From contig DGZR01000049.1 in NCBI GenBank assembly GCA_002397155.1, forward strand, positions 8,648-46,694: DNA of 38,047 nucleotides, given 5' to 3'. Below are positions 7,329 to 16,305 of the stretch, one piece after another; position 1 is the stretch's first letter, and the number at the start of each line of letters is the position of its first letter. Both the position numbers and the translations under genes were made by a program. This DNA is from Firmicutes bacterium UBA4975 (GTDB taxonomy: Bacteria; Bacillota; Proteinivoracia; UBA4975). The notes beneath the pieces are model-generated. The model ran no database searches. It saw only the letters and a program-made list of their open reading frames with translations, and was not told the origin of the DNA.

Positions 7329-8378
7329 ATGGAAAGACGTCCGGCTGCAGCGGTAAACGTGGGGGGGGTGGTCATCGGCGGAGGCCAGCCCATCGTCATT
7401 CAGTCCATGACCAGCAGCAAAACCGATGAGGTGGGCAAAACCCTGGCCCAGGTAAAGAGGCTGGCGGCGGCGGGCTGCCAGCTAGTGCGGGTGGCCGTCC
7501 CCGACCGCGGGGCGGCTAAAGCCCTGGACACCCTGGTTGGGGCCAGCCCCGTTCCCCTCATTGCCGACATCCACTTTGATCACGAGCTAGCCCTGGCCGC
7601 CCTGGAAGCCGGTGTGAGCAAGCTGCGCATAAATCCCGGCACCATGAGCCTTAAGGCCTTAAACAGCGTGGTCGCCCGGGCGAGCCGGCTGGGCGTGCCC
7701 CTTCGGGTCGGGGTCAATTCCGGCTCAATCCACCGGGATTACCAGCACCTGCCCCGGGTAGAAGCCCTGGTCAAGAGCGCTCTTTACTACTGCCAGGTCA
7801 TCGCCGACCTGGGCTGGGATGAGCTGGTGGTTTCCCTTAAGTCCTCCTCGGTGACGGAGACCTACCTGGCCACCGAACAGTTTGCCGGGCAAAGTCTTTA
7901 TCCCCTGCACTTGGGGGTGACCGAGGCCGGCACCATTGGTTCCAGCACGATCAAGTCCGCCATCGGCATCGGCGGGCTGCTCCTTAGGGGCATCGGCGAC
8001 ACCCTCCGGGTTTCGGTGACCGGGCCGCCGGAAAGCGAGATCCCCATCGCCCTGGGCATCCTGCGCGCCCTGGGCCTGCGTCGGGGTATTGATATTATCA
8101 GTTGTCCTACCTGCGGCCGCAGCGGATACGATGTGGCCGCCGTCGCCCAAGAAGTGGAAGATCGCCTGGGCAGTCTGGAACTGCCCCTGAAAATCGCCGT
8201 AATGGGCTGTGTCGTCAACGGACCGGGCGAGGCGAAGAGCGCCGATTTTGGCATCGCCTTCGGGCCCGGAGGGGGCGCCCTCTTCAAAAAAGGCCAAGTG
8301 GTGGCAAAGATGGCCAATGACGAGCTGCTTTACGCCCTGCTGCAACTCATCGATGAAGAAGCGAGACAGAGAAACTGA
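7329..8378 (+). CDS. ispG: 4-hydroxy-3-methylbut-2-enyl diphosphate synthase (IspG/GcpE)
   Basis: Penultimate MEP-pathway enzyme, a [4Fe-4S] protein reducing methylerythritol cyclodiphosphate to HMBPP. The cluster ligands are visible: C259-P-T-C262 in SCPTCGRSGYD, C294 in MGCVVNGPGEA, and E301, the expected fourth ligand. The N-terminal IQSMTSSKTDEV and KLRINPG blocks belong to the TIM-barrel domain. At 349 residues it is the compact two-domain form. The Shine-Dalgarno is poor and the gene begins 6 bases after rseP, so translation probably depends on coupling. Confidence 0.96.
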   Translation: MERRPAAAVNVGGVVIGGGQPIVIQSMTSSKTDEVGKTLAQVKRLAAAGCQLVRVAVPDRGAAKALDTLVGASPVPLIADIHFDHELALAALEAGVSKLRINPGTMSLKALNSVVARASRLGVPLRVGVNSGSIHRDYQHLPRVEALVKSALYYCQVIADLGWDELVVSLKSSSVTETYLATEQFAGQSLYPLHLGVTEAGTIGSSTIKSAIGIGGLLLRGIGDTLRVSVTGPPESEIPIALGILRALGLRRGIDIISCPTCGRSGYDVAAVAQEVEDRLGSLELPLKIAVMGCVVNGPGEAKSADFGIAFGPGGGALFKKGQVVAKMANDELLYALLQLIDEEARQRN

Positions 8379-8388
8379 GGTGTAAGGG

Positions 8389-9024
8389 ATGAAAGTTACA
8401 GCCATAATTCCCGCCTACAATGAGGAAAAGACGATCGCCAGCGTGGTCAGGGTATTGCTTTCTTCCGCCAGTATCGACCAGGTGATCGTGGTCAGTGACG
8501 GCTCCACTGACAGCACGGCGGAGATTGCCGGCAAATTGGGGGCAAGGGTGGTGGACCTGCCGGAAAATCTGGGCAAGGGGGGAGCGATGCTGGCGGGGGT
8601 AAAGTACGCCGATGCCGACGCCGATTACATCATGTTCATCGACGCCGACCTCATCGGCCTGCGCCGGGACCACATCGACAATATGCTGGCCCCGATCAAG
8701 ACCGGTGAAGTGGCGGCCACCCTGGGCATATTCAAAAAAGGCCGGGTGAGCACCGATCTGGCCCAAAAAATCGCCCCCAGCCTTTCGGGCCAGCGGGTGA
8801 TCGCGACGTCCCTGCTGGAACTGGTCAAGGACCTGGACGTTTCCAGGTTTGGCGCCGAACTGGCCCTTAACCGCCTGCTCGAGGAAAACCAGGTAAAGTG
8901 GGCAAAAGTAGAGCTGCCGGAGCTCACCCAGGTCCTAAAAGAAGAAAAACTGGGTTTTGTTAAGGGATTTTGGGCCCGGCTGAAAATGTATAAGGAAATA
9001 ATTACCTATTTTATAAGATCATGA
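8389..9024 (+). CDS. Small family 2 glycosyltransferase of unknown substrate
   Basis: A cytoplasmic GT-A fold glycosyltransferase of 211 residues with no membrane segment. It shows IIPAYNEEKTIA at the N-terminus, VVSDGSTDSTAEI for nucleotide-sugar binding, ENLGKGGAMLAG, and FIDADL around residue 84 as the DxD-type metal motif. The C-terminus is a basic amphipathic region that could touch the membrane. The acceptor is not deducible. Related proteins include glucosyl-3-phosphoglycerate synthases and lipid-linked sugar transferases. ATG 8389 follows GAGGTG at about 8377-8382. Its place between ispG and nusA is unusual, because proS, polC and rimP are commonly found in that interval. Confidence 0.85.
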   Translation: MKVTAIIPAYNEEKTIASVVRVLLSSASIDQVIVVSDGSTDSTAEIAGKLGARVVDLPENLGKGGAMLAGVKYADADADYIMFIDADLIGLRRDHIDNMLAPIKTGEVAATLGIFKKGRVSTDLAQKIAPSLSGQRVIATSLLELVKDLDVSRFGAELALNRLLEENQVKWAKVELPELTQVLKEEKLGFVKGFWARLKMYKEIITYFIRS

Positions 9025-9053
9025 GGGTAAATGTTTAACGAGGAGTGTTTTTT

Positions 9054-10115
9054 ATGGACATAGTGGAGTTTGTCGAAGCGGTTGAACAGCTTTCGGCGGA
9101 AAGAGGGATAGCCAAGGAGCTGCTCTTTGAAGCGGTAGAAGCTGCCCTGGTTTCGGCCTATCGAAAAAACTTCGCTTCGCTGCAAAATGTGCGGGTGGAT
9201 CTGGACCGCCAAAGCGGCAAGATCAAGGTTCTCTCTCAAAAAGAAGTGGTGGAGCAGGTGGATAACCCCCTGGAGCAGATCACTCTGCGGGACGCCCTAA
9301 AAATCAGCCCAATTTACACCTACGGCGACCTGGCCGAAGTCGAGGTCACGCCAAAAGACTTTGGCCGCATCGCCGCCCAGGCGGCAAAACAGGTAGTGAT
9401 TCAAAAGGTGCGGGAAGCGGAGCGGGTCAAAATCTACGAAGAATTTTCCAACCGGGAAAGCGAAGCGGTGACGGGCATTGTCCAGAACACCGAGCAAGAC
9501 AATGTCTTTGTAGATATCGGCAAAACAGAGGCAATTTTACCTCCCTCAGAACAGCTCGCCGGCGATGTTTACGAGTCCCAAGCCCGGATGAAATTCTTTG
9601 TCCTCGAAGTGAAGAATTCACCCCGGGGTCCCCAGGTCTTTATCTCCCGCACCCATCCCGGCCTGATCAAGCGCCTGTTTGAGGCCGAAGTGCCGGAAAT
9701 TTTTGACGGCACGGTAGAGATCAAGGCCGTGTCCCGGGAAGCCGGCCAGCGTTCAAAAATCGCAGTCTGGTCGGAAAATCAGGATGTAGATCCGGTGGGG
9801 GCCTGCGTCGGTCCCAAGGGTATGCGGGTCCAGGCGATAGTCAGTGAGCTAAAAGGGGAAAAAATCGATATCGTGCGCTGGAGCCCCGAACCGGAGACCT
9901 TTGTCGCCAATGCCTTGAGCCCGGCCAAGGTCACAGCGGTCTACCCCGATGTGGAAGGGCGGATTGCCAAAGTCGTAGTCCCCGATCACCAACTCTCCCT
10001 GGCCATCGGCAAGGAGGGGCAGAACGCCCGCTTGGCCGCCCGGCTCACCAGTTGGAAAATCGACATCAAGAGCGAGAGCCAGCAAGAAGCAGGGGAACAA
10101 GATGAACAGGACTAG
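9054..10115 (+). CDS. nusA: Transcription termination/antitermination factor NusA
   Basis: RNA polymerase-associated factor controlling pausing, termination and antitermination. Order of domains: N-terminal polymerase-binding domain (about 1-125), S1 domain (about 132-200, EAVTGIVQNTEQDNVFVDIG), KH1 with GACVGPKGMRVQ near residue 250, and KH2 with AIGKEGQNARLAARL near residue 325. Length is 353 residues, the Gram-positive form without the C-terminal acidic repeats of enterics. ATG 9054 is chosen behind AGGAG at 9041-9045. The gene overlaps rnpM by 14 bases. rimP, usually just upstream, is absent here. Confidence 0.97.
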   Translation: MDIVEFVEAVEQLSAERGIAKELLFEAVEAALVSAYRKNFASLQNVRVDLDRQSGKIKVLSQKEVVEQVDNPLEQITLRDALKISPIYTYGDLAEVEVTPKDFGRIAAQAAKQVVIQKVREAERVKIYEEFSNRESEAVTGIVQNTEQDNVFVDIGKTEAILPPSEQLAGDVYESQARMKFFVLEVKNSPRGPQVFISRTHPGLIKRLFEAEVPEIFDGTVEIKAVSREAGQRSKIAVWSENQDVDPVGACVGPKGMRVQAIVSELKGEKIDIVRWSPEPETFVANALSPAKVTAVYPDVEGRIAKVVVPDHQLSLAIGKEGQNARLAARLTSWKIDIKSESQQEAGEQDEQD

Positions 10116-10377
10116 AAAAGTTCCCCTGCGCCAGTGTATCGCCTGCCGTACCAAAAGGCCAAAGCGGGAGCTGATGCGGATAGTGCGCACCGGCGAAGGG
10201 GAGCTGCTCCTCGACCACAAGGGCAAAATGCCGGGCCGGGGCGCGTACATTTGCGTCTCTGCCGCCTGTCTCAATAAAGCGGTCAAGGAGGGCCTCTTTG
10301 CCCGGCACCTGGAGGTAAAACCCGGGCCGGCCCTGCTGGCAGAACTGGAGTACTTGCTTGGCGACCGCCCGGATTAA
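10102..10377 (+). CDS. rnpM: YlxR family RNA-binding protein (RnpM)
   Basis: A small basic protein of 91 residues. The family pattern is clear: PLRQCIACRTKRPKRELMRIVR, then the signature GRGAYICVSAACLNKA. The B. subtilis homologue has been described as an RNase P modulator. Its ATG lies inside the end of nusA and its last 20 bases overlap ylxQ, so nusA, rnpM and ylxQ form one tightly coupled block. Confidence 0.93.
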   Translation: MNRTRKVPLRQCIACRTKRPKRELMRIVRTGEGELLLDHKGKMPGRGAYICVSAACLNKAVKEGLFARHLEVKPGPALLAELEYLLGDRPD

Positions 10378-10693
10378 GAATCTGCTGGGCATCGCCCAAA
10401 AAGGAGGCTTTGTCGTCTCGGGCAGCAACCTGATTCTGATGGAAACGGCGAAAAAGGGGAAAAAGGCTGGGGAATTAGTCCTCATCGCCGCCGATGCTCT
10501 TACCCCCACCGGGGAGGATTTGGCTGCTGCCTGCCGGGGTAAAGGGCTTGCCGTCCGCAGAGCCCCTTTGGACAAGAATGAACTGGGACTGGCTATTGGC
10601 AAAAGCCAGCGCGGCTATGTTATGATAAAGGATAAAGGAATCGCCGGCCGCATTATCGCTTTACTTGAAGAAATGGAGGAAAGCCGCCCATGA
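10358..10693 (+). CDS. ylxQ: YlxQ, L7Ae-family RNA-binding protein
   Basis: A 111-residue member of the L7Ae/L30e family, which binds kink-turn-like RNA. The N-terminal IKNLLGIAQKGGFVVSGSN and the AKKGKKAGELVLIAADA blocks match ribosomal L7Ae-like proteins. The start is TTG 10358, which overlaps rnpM by 20 bases and gives the expected N-terminus. A role in ribosome assembly or RNA metabolism follows from its fixed position between rnpM and infB. Confidence 0.9.
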   Translation: MATARIKNLLGIAQKGGFVVSGSNLILMETAKKGKKAGELVLIAADALTPTGEDLAAACRGKGLAVRRAPLDKNELGLAIGKSQRGYVMIKDKGIAGRIIALLEEMEESRP

Positions 10694-12768
10694 CAAAGGT
10701 CAGAATTTATGAATTGGCGCGGGAACTGAAAGTAGAAAGCAAGGATATCCTTAGTATTGCTACTGCTCAGGGCTTTGCCGTCAAAAACCATATGAGCAAC
10801 CTGGAGCCAAAAGAGGTGGAGGCGCTGCGCCGGGCTTTGAGCGCCCCCGCGGACAAAAAAACCGCCCCCCCGGCAAAACCGGCCCCTAAGCCCGCTCCGG
10901 CCCCCGGGCCCAAGAGCGGGGCAAGCCGGGCCCCAGTGACCCCGGCCAAGGCCGTCCCCAAGCCTAAGCCTGCCGCCCCTCCGGCGGAAAAAAAGACCCC
11001 CCTTCCGGACCGGGCGAAAACCGTCACCATCAGCCCCCAGGGCCACACGGTGGCCGAGCTGGCCCCCCTTTTTGGCCTGCCGGCGACCCAACTGATCAAG
11101 GCCTTGATTTCCTTGGGCGTAATGGCCGGCCTCAACCAGCATCTTGACGCCGAGACGATAGAGATTTTGGCCGCCCAGTTGGGGACCGAGGTGCAAAGGG
11201 AAAAATCCCCGGAAGAACTAAAGCAGGAGCGCCTGACGGCAATGAAGACTTCTCTTGCCGCCGATGCGATAGAGCGCTCGCCGGTAGTCACCGTCATGGG
11301 CCATGTGGACCACGGCAAGACTTCCCTCCTGGACTACATCCGCCAGGCTAACGTCACGGCAGAAGAGGCAGGGGGGATCACCCAGCACATAGGCGCTTAC
11401 CAGGTCACCCGGGGGGGCAAGACCATCGTCTTTTTAGACACTCCCGGCCACGAGGCCTTTACCGCCATGCGGGCCAGGGGAACCAAGATAACCGACCTGG
11501 CCATCCTGGTGGTGGCCGCCGATGAGGGCGTCATGCCCCAGACCATCGAAGCCCTGAACCACGCCAAAGCAGCTGGTGTGCCAGTCATCGTCGCCCTCAA
11601 TAAAATGGATAAGGCCGGCGCTAACCCGGACAAGGTCAAGCAGCAGCTTTCAAACCACGGCCTGGTCCCCGAAGAGTGGGGGGGGGAGACGATCTATGTC
11701 GAAGTTTCCGCGACCGCCGGCACCGGCATTGAAAACCTGCTGGAAATGATCCTCTTGAGCGCGGAGATGATGGAACTAAAGGCCTCCGCCAATCGCTTGG
11801 CCGAAGGCACTGTCATCGAGGCCAAGGTGGACAAAAGGCGGGGGCCCGTGGCCACCATCCTCATCCAGCAGGGGACCCTGCAAGTGGGGGATTCGATCTA
11901 CTCCGGCTCGGCTTTTGGCAAAGTGCGGGCCATGTACAACGATCGGGGGCAGAGGCTTCTGAGTTCGGGCCCCTCCACCCCGGTAGAGGTGATGGGCCTG
12001 TCCGACGTGCCTCCCGCCGGTGAGCTCTTTCAGGCGGTGAGCGACGACCGGACCGCCCGGGCTGAAGCCCAGGACCGCAGCCAGGAGCTGAGGGAAACCA
12101 ACGTGGCTCGGACCAAGGTGTCTCTTGAAGACATCTTCAAGCAGATGGAAGCTTCCGAAGTAAAAGAACTCAACCTCCTGCTCAAAAGCGACGTCCAAGG
12201 CACCACCGAAGCCCTGAAACAAGCCCTGAGCAAAATCCGGGTAGAGGACATCAAAGTCAACGTCATCCACGAAGGGGTGGGGGGCATCAACCAATCCGAC
12301 GTCTCCCTGGCTTCGGCCTCCGGCGCGATAATCATCGGCTTTAACGTGCGTCCGGATACCCTGGCCCTGAAGATGGCGGAGACGGAAAGCGTCGACATCA
12401 GGCTGTACCGGGTAATCTACGACGTCTTGGACGATGTGACCCTGGCCCTTAAGGGATTGCTGGAACCGGAATACAAAGAAAAAGTGCTGGGCCGGGTGGA
12501 AGTGCGCAATACCTTCCGCCATTCCAAGCTGGGTACAATCGCCGGCTGCTATGTTCTGGAAGGTAAAATCACCAACCGGGCCCTGGGCCGCCTCCTGCGG
12601 GATGGAGTAATCATCTACGAAGGCCGCCTGTCTTCCCTCAAGCGCTTTAAAGACGACGTCAAAGAAGTAAACAGCGGCTACGAGTGCGGAATCATGCTGG
12701 AAAACTTCAACGACATCAAGGAAGGGGACCAAGTAGAGGCCTACGCCATGGTGGAGGAAAGCCGATGA
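10690..12768 (+). CDS. infB: Translation initiation factor IF-2
   Basis: GTPase that places initiator tRNA on the 30S subunit. An N-terminal IF2_N domain spans about 1-52, followed by an Ala/Pro/Lys-rich flexible linker of about 55 residues. A second IF2_N-type domain lies near 113-165, then the G domain with GHVDHGKT at 204-211, DTPGHEAF, NKMDKAG and SATAGTG. Domains II to IV follow. At 692 residues it is on the short side because of the brief linker. The ATG overlaps the ylxQ stop by 4 bases and the stop overlaps the rbfA start. Confidence 0.97.
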   Translation: MTKVRIYELARELKVESKDILSIATAQGFAVKNHMSNLEPKEVEALRRALSAPADKKTAPPAKPAPKPAPAPGPKSGASRAPVTPAKAVPKPKPAAPPAEKKTPLPDRAKTVTISPQGHTVAELAPLFGLPATQLIKALISLGVMAGLNQHLDAETIEILAAQLGTEVQREKSPEELKQERLTAMKTSLAADAIERSPVVTVMGHVDHGKTSLLDYIRQANVTAEEAGGITQHIGAYQVTRGGKTIVFLDTPGHEAFTAMRARGTKITDLAILVVAADEGVMPQTIEALNHAKAAGVPVIVALNKMDKAGANPDKVKQQLSNHGLVPEEWGGETIYVEVSATAGTGIENLLEMILLSAEMMELKASANRLAEGTVIEAKVDKRRGPVATILIQQGTLQVGDSIYSGSAFGKVRAMYNDRGQRLLSSGPSTPVEVMGLSDVPPAGELFQAVSDDRTARAEAQDRSQELRETNVARTKVSLEDIFKQMEASEVKELNLLLKSDVQGTTEALKQALSKIRVEDIKVNVIHEGVGGINQSDVSLASASGAIIIGFNVRPDTLALKMAETESVDIRLYRVIYDVLDDVTLALKGLLEPEYKEKVLGRVEVRNTFRHSKLGTIAGCYVLEGKITNRALGRLLRDGVIIYEGRLSSLKRFKDDVKEVNSGYECGIMLENFNDIKEGDQVEAYAMVEESR

Positions 12769-13133
12769 AGGAGACCAAGCTAAAAAAGAGGGCGGAAGCG
12801 ATTAAAGAAGAGGTCAGCGAGATAATCCGGGCAAAGCTCAAAGACCCCCGGGTGGGCTTCACTACCGTGACGGCAGTAAAGACCAGTTCGGACCTTCACT
12901 ATGCCACGGTCTTTATCAGCATCCTGGGGGATGAGAGCGAGCAAGCGGCGACAATGGAGACCCTGAAGAACGCCGCCGGTTTTATCCGCACCGAACTGGG
13001 CGGCCGAATCCGCCTGCGCCACGTGCCGGAACTGCGCTTTGTCCAGGACAAGGGCATGGAACACCACGCCCAGATCGACGCCCTGATCAAAAAGATTCAT
13101 GAGGAAGAGCCCGGTGGCGGTCAAGAACACTGA
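12765..13133 (+). CDS. rbfA: Ribosome-binding factor A
   Basis: A 122-residue KH-like 30S maturation factor needed for 16S rRNA 5' end processing. Conserved features are the early basic helix with EVSEIIRAKLKDPRVGFTTVT and, later, LRHVPELRFVQDKGMEHHAQI. The start ATG at 12765 overlaps the infB stop codon in an ATGA arrangement. A longer reading frame opens upstream inside infB but has no family resemblance. Confidence 0.95.
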   Translation: MKETKLKKRAEAIKEEVSEIIRAKLKDPRVGFTTVTAVKTSSDLHYATVFISILGDESEQAATMETLKNAAGFIRTELGGRIRLRHVPELRFVQDKGMEHHAQIDALIKKIHEEEPGGGQEH

Positions 13134-14085
13134 AATGTCCTTAATCCGGGACGCCCTCTTAGGGGCCCGGCAGCCGGTGACCATCCTTTCCCACCCTTCA
13201 CCGGACGGGGACAGTATCGGTTCAACCCTGGCCCTCTGGGGTATCCTGCGAGCCGCCGGGGTCGGGGTTGAGCCGGTGCTGGAAAGCCTGCCCCGGGCCT
13301 ACGCTTTTTTGGCTGCCGGCCTTGAAATCGCCCGGCCCCCCGTCGACCTGGCGGGAAAGGTCGCCCTGGTTCTCGACTGCAGCGACCTTTCCCGCCTCGA
13401 CCAGGTGGGGCAGTCCCTGGCCGGAGCGGTGCAGGTAATCAACATCGACCACCACCTGCACAACGAGTGCTTTGGCGACTTGAATTACGTCGACTCCCAG
13501 GCGGCGGCAGTGGGGGAAATCATCTACCGCATGTTCCGGGACTATCCCCAGTACATAAACCCCAGAAGCGCCGAGGCCCTGTATACCGCCCTGGTCACCG
13601 ATACCGGCCGCTTTTCTTACAGCAATACCACCGCCGCCACCCTGGAGACGGGGGCGGCTTTAATCGCCCGGGGAGCCCGGCCCAACGAGGTTTTCCGCCA
13701 GGTATACCAAGGACGTTCCCCGGCCTACCTGGCTTTTCTCAGCCAGGCCCTGGCCGGCCTGGAATATTATTTTTCCGGCCGAGTCGTCCTGCTCCCCCTG
13801 GAGAGGGGCCTTTTGAGCCGCTACGAGCTGGAGGAGGGGGAATTAGAGGATGTCAGCGATTACCCTCAGAGCTTGGCTGACGCCGCCCTAGCCATCGTCC
13901 TCCGGGAAACCGCGGATGGCAACACCCGGGTCAATCTGCGCTCCAAGGGGCGGAATGTGGCGTCCATCGCCCGGGCCTTTGGCGGCGGCGGCCACAATAA
14001 CGCGGCTGGCGCCACTTTGCCCTGTTCCCTTGCCGAGGCCCGGCAGCTCTTGCTCAAGTACCTGGAAGGGGAAGAGGTCCTATGA
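13114..14085 (+). CDS. nrnA: DHH-family oligoribonuclease/pAp phosphatase NrnA
   Basis: A DHH/DHHA1 phosphoesterase that degrades nanoRNAs and dephosphorylates pAp. Motifs appear in order: SHPSPDGDSIGS near residue 26, LVLDCSD, the DHH triad at about 112-114 (INIDHHLHN), TDTGRFSYSNT, and the C-terminal DHHA1 motif GGGGHNNAAGA. I prefer GTG 13114, which has GAGG at 13101-13104, over the ATG at 13099 (no Shine-Dalgarno) and the ATG at 13135. The difference affects only the first residues. It overlaps rbfA by 20 bases and truB by 4. Confidence 0.93.
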   Translation: MAVKNTEMSLIRDALLGARQPVTILSHPSPDGDSIGSTLALWGILRAAGVGVEPVLESLPRAYAFLAAGLEIARPPVDLAGKVALVLDCSDLSRLDQVGQSLAGAVQVINIDHHLHNECFGDLNYVDSQAAAVGEIIYRMFRDYPQYINPRSAEALYTALVTDTGRFSYSNTTAATLETGAALIARGARPNEVFRQVYQGRSPAYLAFLSQALAGLEYYFSGRVVLLPLERGLLSRYELEEGELEDVSDYPQSLADAALAIVLRETADGNTRVNLRSKGRNVASIARAFGGGGHNNAAGATLPCSLAEARQLLLKYLEGEEVL

Positions 14086-14981
14086 AGCCCGAGGGTTTCC
14101 TCCCCCTGGACAAACCCCGGGGCATCAGTTCCCAGCAGGCAGTAACCCGGGTTAAGAAGATTACCGGCTGCACGAAAGCCGGCCACACCGGAACCTTGGA
14201 CCCCTTGGCCTCCGGCTTACTGGTGATCGCCCTGGGCCGGGCTACCCGCCTCTGCCGCTACTTCCTGGAGGGGGACAAGGGTTACCGAGCGGTCATCCGC
14301 TTTGGCACCGCCACCGCCACCGGGGACGGGGAGGGAGAGATCACCGCCCAAGCCCAAGAATTTTCTTTTTCCGACCAAGAAGTCGACCAGGCCCTGGCCG
14401 CTTTTCGCGGCTGGATCAGGCAAAAGCCCCCCGCCGCCTCGGCCATTAAAATCGGGGGGAAAAGGGCCTACGAGCTCTTCCGCCGGGGCGAAAGCCCGGA
14501 AATACCCTGGCGCCAGGTGGAGATAAAGGGCCTGGAACGCCTTTCTCTAGGCGGAATCTCCCCGGCAAACCCTTTTTTAAGCCTAAATGTCCTGTGCAGC
14601 AAGGGGACCTACATCCGCAGCCTGGCCGCCGACCTGGGCCAAGCCTTGGGCTGTCCCGCCCACTTGTCCCAGCTCGTCCGCACCCAAGTTTCCCGGGTAG
14701 ACCTGGCCCAGGCGGCCACATTTTCCGACCTGGAAAAGGACTACCGCCCTTGGCTGCTGGAGATGGGAACGGCGGTGACGGCCCTGCCCAGGCTGGAAAT
14801 CCAGGATACCCAGGTCAAGGCCTTTATTCAGGGCCGGGAACTGGCGCCCACCGGCCTGGCCGGAGAAGTGGCGGTCTTTTGGCAAGACCGCTTGGCAGGC
14901 ATCGCCCTGGCCACAGAAATGAGCATTAAACCCCAGAGGGTTTTGCTTCAGGAGCACGACATAAATGAAAATATACTTTGA
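14082..14981 (+). CDS. truB: tRNA pseudouridine(55) synthase
   Basis: Makes pseudouridine 55 in the T loop of tRNAs. The catalytic Asp is residue 40 in GHTGTLDPLASGLL. FLPLDKPRGISSQQAV at the start and KGTYIRSLAADLG near residues 173-186 complete the family pattern, and a C-terminal PUA-like region follows. Length is 299 residues. The ATG overlaps the nrnA stop by 4 bases and the end overlaps ribF by 17 bases. Confidence 0.96.
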   Translation: MKPEGFLPLDKPRGISSQQAVTRVKKITGCTKAGHTGTLDPLASGLLVIALGRATRLCRYFLEGDKGYRAVIRFGTATATGDGEGEITAQAQEFSFSDQEVDQALAAFRGWIRQKPPAASAIKIGGKRAYELFRRGESPEIPWRQVEIKGLERLSLGGISPANPFLSLNVLCSKGTYIRSLAADLGQALGCPAHLSQLVRTQVSRVDLAQAATFSDLEKDYRPWLLEMGTAVTALPRLEIQDTQVKAFIQGRELAPTGLAGEVAVFWQDRLAGIALATEMSIKPQRVLLQEHDINENIL

Positions 14982-15897
14982 CTATAATGATGTCCCCGCC
15001 CAGGGCGCGGTGATCACCCTGGGCAACTTTGATGGATTCCACCTGGGGCACCAGCGCATCCTCTCCGAAACCGTTGGGGTGGGGTCCGCCCTGGGCCTGC
15101 CGGCCCTGGTCATGACTTTTCAACCCCATCCCCGGCGCTTTTTTGGCGGGGACCTGCCCCTCATCACCCCCCTGGGGCAAAAATTAGCCCTGTTAAAAAG
15201 AGCCGGCGCCGACCTGGTCCTGGTCCAGGCCTTTACTCGGACCCTGGCCGATTTAGCCCCCGAGGTTTTTTTCCGGGAGGTCTTAGTCCGGGCCCTGGGG
15301 GGCCGCCATCTGGTGGTGGGCTGGGACTATTCTTTTGGCCGGGGCGGGGCCGGCGATACCGCCTTCTTACAAGAACTGGCCGCCCGCCACCGCTTGGGCT
15401 GTGACATTATTCCTCCGGTGCGCTGGGGGCAAGAAACCGTGAGCAGTTCCGCCGTCCGCCGTTTTTTGGCCGAGGGCCAGGTAAAAAAGGCGGCGGCCCT
15501 CTTGGGCCGGGCTTTCTCCCTCAAAGGGCGGGTCTTGCCGGGAGCGGGCCGGGGCAAGTCCTTGGGCTTTCCCACCGCTAACCTGTATCCCCCTGGGGGC
15601 CAGGCTCTGCCCGCATACGGCGTCTACCTGGTTCGGGCCTGTACCCGGGGCCGGTCCCATTGGGGCGTGGCCAATATTGGCCGCCATCCGACTTTTCCCG
15701 GAGGGGAAGTGTCCCTGGAAGTGCACCTCCTGGACTTTAGCGGCGATCTCTACGGCCGCCTGCTCCAAGTGAGCTTTCTCAAGGGGTTGCGGGGGGAACG
15801 AAAATTTTCCGGGCCCGCCGCCCTGGCCCTGCAACTGGTCCGGGATGTGGAATTGGCAAAAACTTTACTTGCCCGGGACAGTGTGCTAAAATTATAA
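14965..15897 (+). CDS. ribF: Bifunctional riboflavin kinase/FAD synthetase
   Basis: Converts riboflavin to FMN and then FAD. The N-terminal nucleotidyltransferase half has LGNFDGFHLGHQRIL, TFQPHP and the VSSSAVRRFL motif. The C-terminal flavokinase half has GRGKSLGFPTANLYP and the NIGRHPTF block. Length is 310 residues. The gene begins inside truB, and its last bases contain the predicted rpsO promoter. The truB-ribF-rpsO order is the usual Firmicute one. Confidence 0.95.
   Translation: MKIYFDYNDVPAQGAVITLGNFDGFHLGHQRILSETVGVGSALGLPALVMTFQPHPRRFFGGDLPLITPLGQKLALLKRAGADLVLVQAFTRTLADLAPEVFFREVLVRALGGRHLVVGWDYSFGRGGAGDTAFLQELAARHRLGCDIIPPVRWGQETVSSSAVRRFLAEGQVKKAAALLGRAFSLKGRVLPGAGRGKSLGFPTANLYPPGGQALPAYGVYLVRACTRGRSHWGVANIGRHPTFPGGEVSLEVHLLDFSGDLYGRLLQVSFLKGLRGERKFSGPAALALQLVRDVELAKTLLARDSVLKL
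15864..15892 (+). promoter_or_regulatory. Probable sigma-A promoter of rpsO
   Basis: TTTACT at 15864-15869 and TAAAAT at 15887-15892 are 17 bases apart and lie in the last codons of ribF. This gives an rpsO leader of roughly 85 bases. The leader contains a short GC hairpin (15922-15925 with 15933-15936), a possible S15 autoregulation site by analogy with other bacteria. Confidence 0.6.
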
Positions 15898-15984
15898 AGG
15901 TTTTAACCATATGCTCTGATTGCCGCTTACTCCGGCGGTTTTCTGGGCTATTGGCGTTTTCTAAAGGAACAGGAGGTGAACGAC

Positions 15985-16254
15985 ATGACCATGACTCGCG
16001 AGCAAAAAAACGACATCATCGGTCAGTTCAAGGCCCACGAGACGGACACCGGTTCTTCAGAAGTCCAGATCGCCCTGCTGACCAACAGGATCAACCACTT
16101 GACCGAGCATTTAAAAACCCACAAAAATGACCACCACTCTCGGCGGGGGCTCATGAAGATGGTTGGGCGCAGGCGCAGACTGCTGGACTATTTGCGCCAG
16201 GTAGATGTCAAACGCTACCGGGCAATCCTAGAAAAACTTAATCTGCGCAAGTAA
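15985..16254 (+). CDS. rpsO: 30S ribosomal protein S15
   Basis: Primary 16S rRNA-binding protein. The 89-residue length and the blocks DTGSSEVQIALLTNRINHL, HSRRGLMKMVGRRRRLLDYL and RYRAILEKLNLRK are diagnostic. I choose ATG 15985 because AGGAGGT at 15971-15977 lies 7 bases upstream. GTG 15976 falls within that Shine-Dalgarno and ATG 15991 is too far from it. A terminator follows at once. Confidence 0.97.
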   Translation: MTMTREQKNDIIGQFKAHETDTGSSEVQIALLTNRINHLTEHLKTHKNDHHSRRGLMKMVGRRRRLLDYLRQVDVKRYRAILEKLNLRK

Positions 16255-16275
16255 AGCGGGGTTTCCCGCTTTCTT
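16255..16275 (+). terminator. Terminator between rpsO and pnp
   Basis: AGCGGG at 16255-16260 pairs with CCCGCT at 16265-16270 around GTTT, followed by TTCTT. The stem is good but the U tract is interrupted, so partial read-through into pnp is likely. Confidence 0.7.
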
Positions 16276-16305
16276 CAAATGTAAAGAGAGAGAATGGAGG
16301 AAGTT

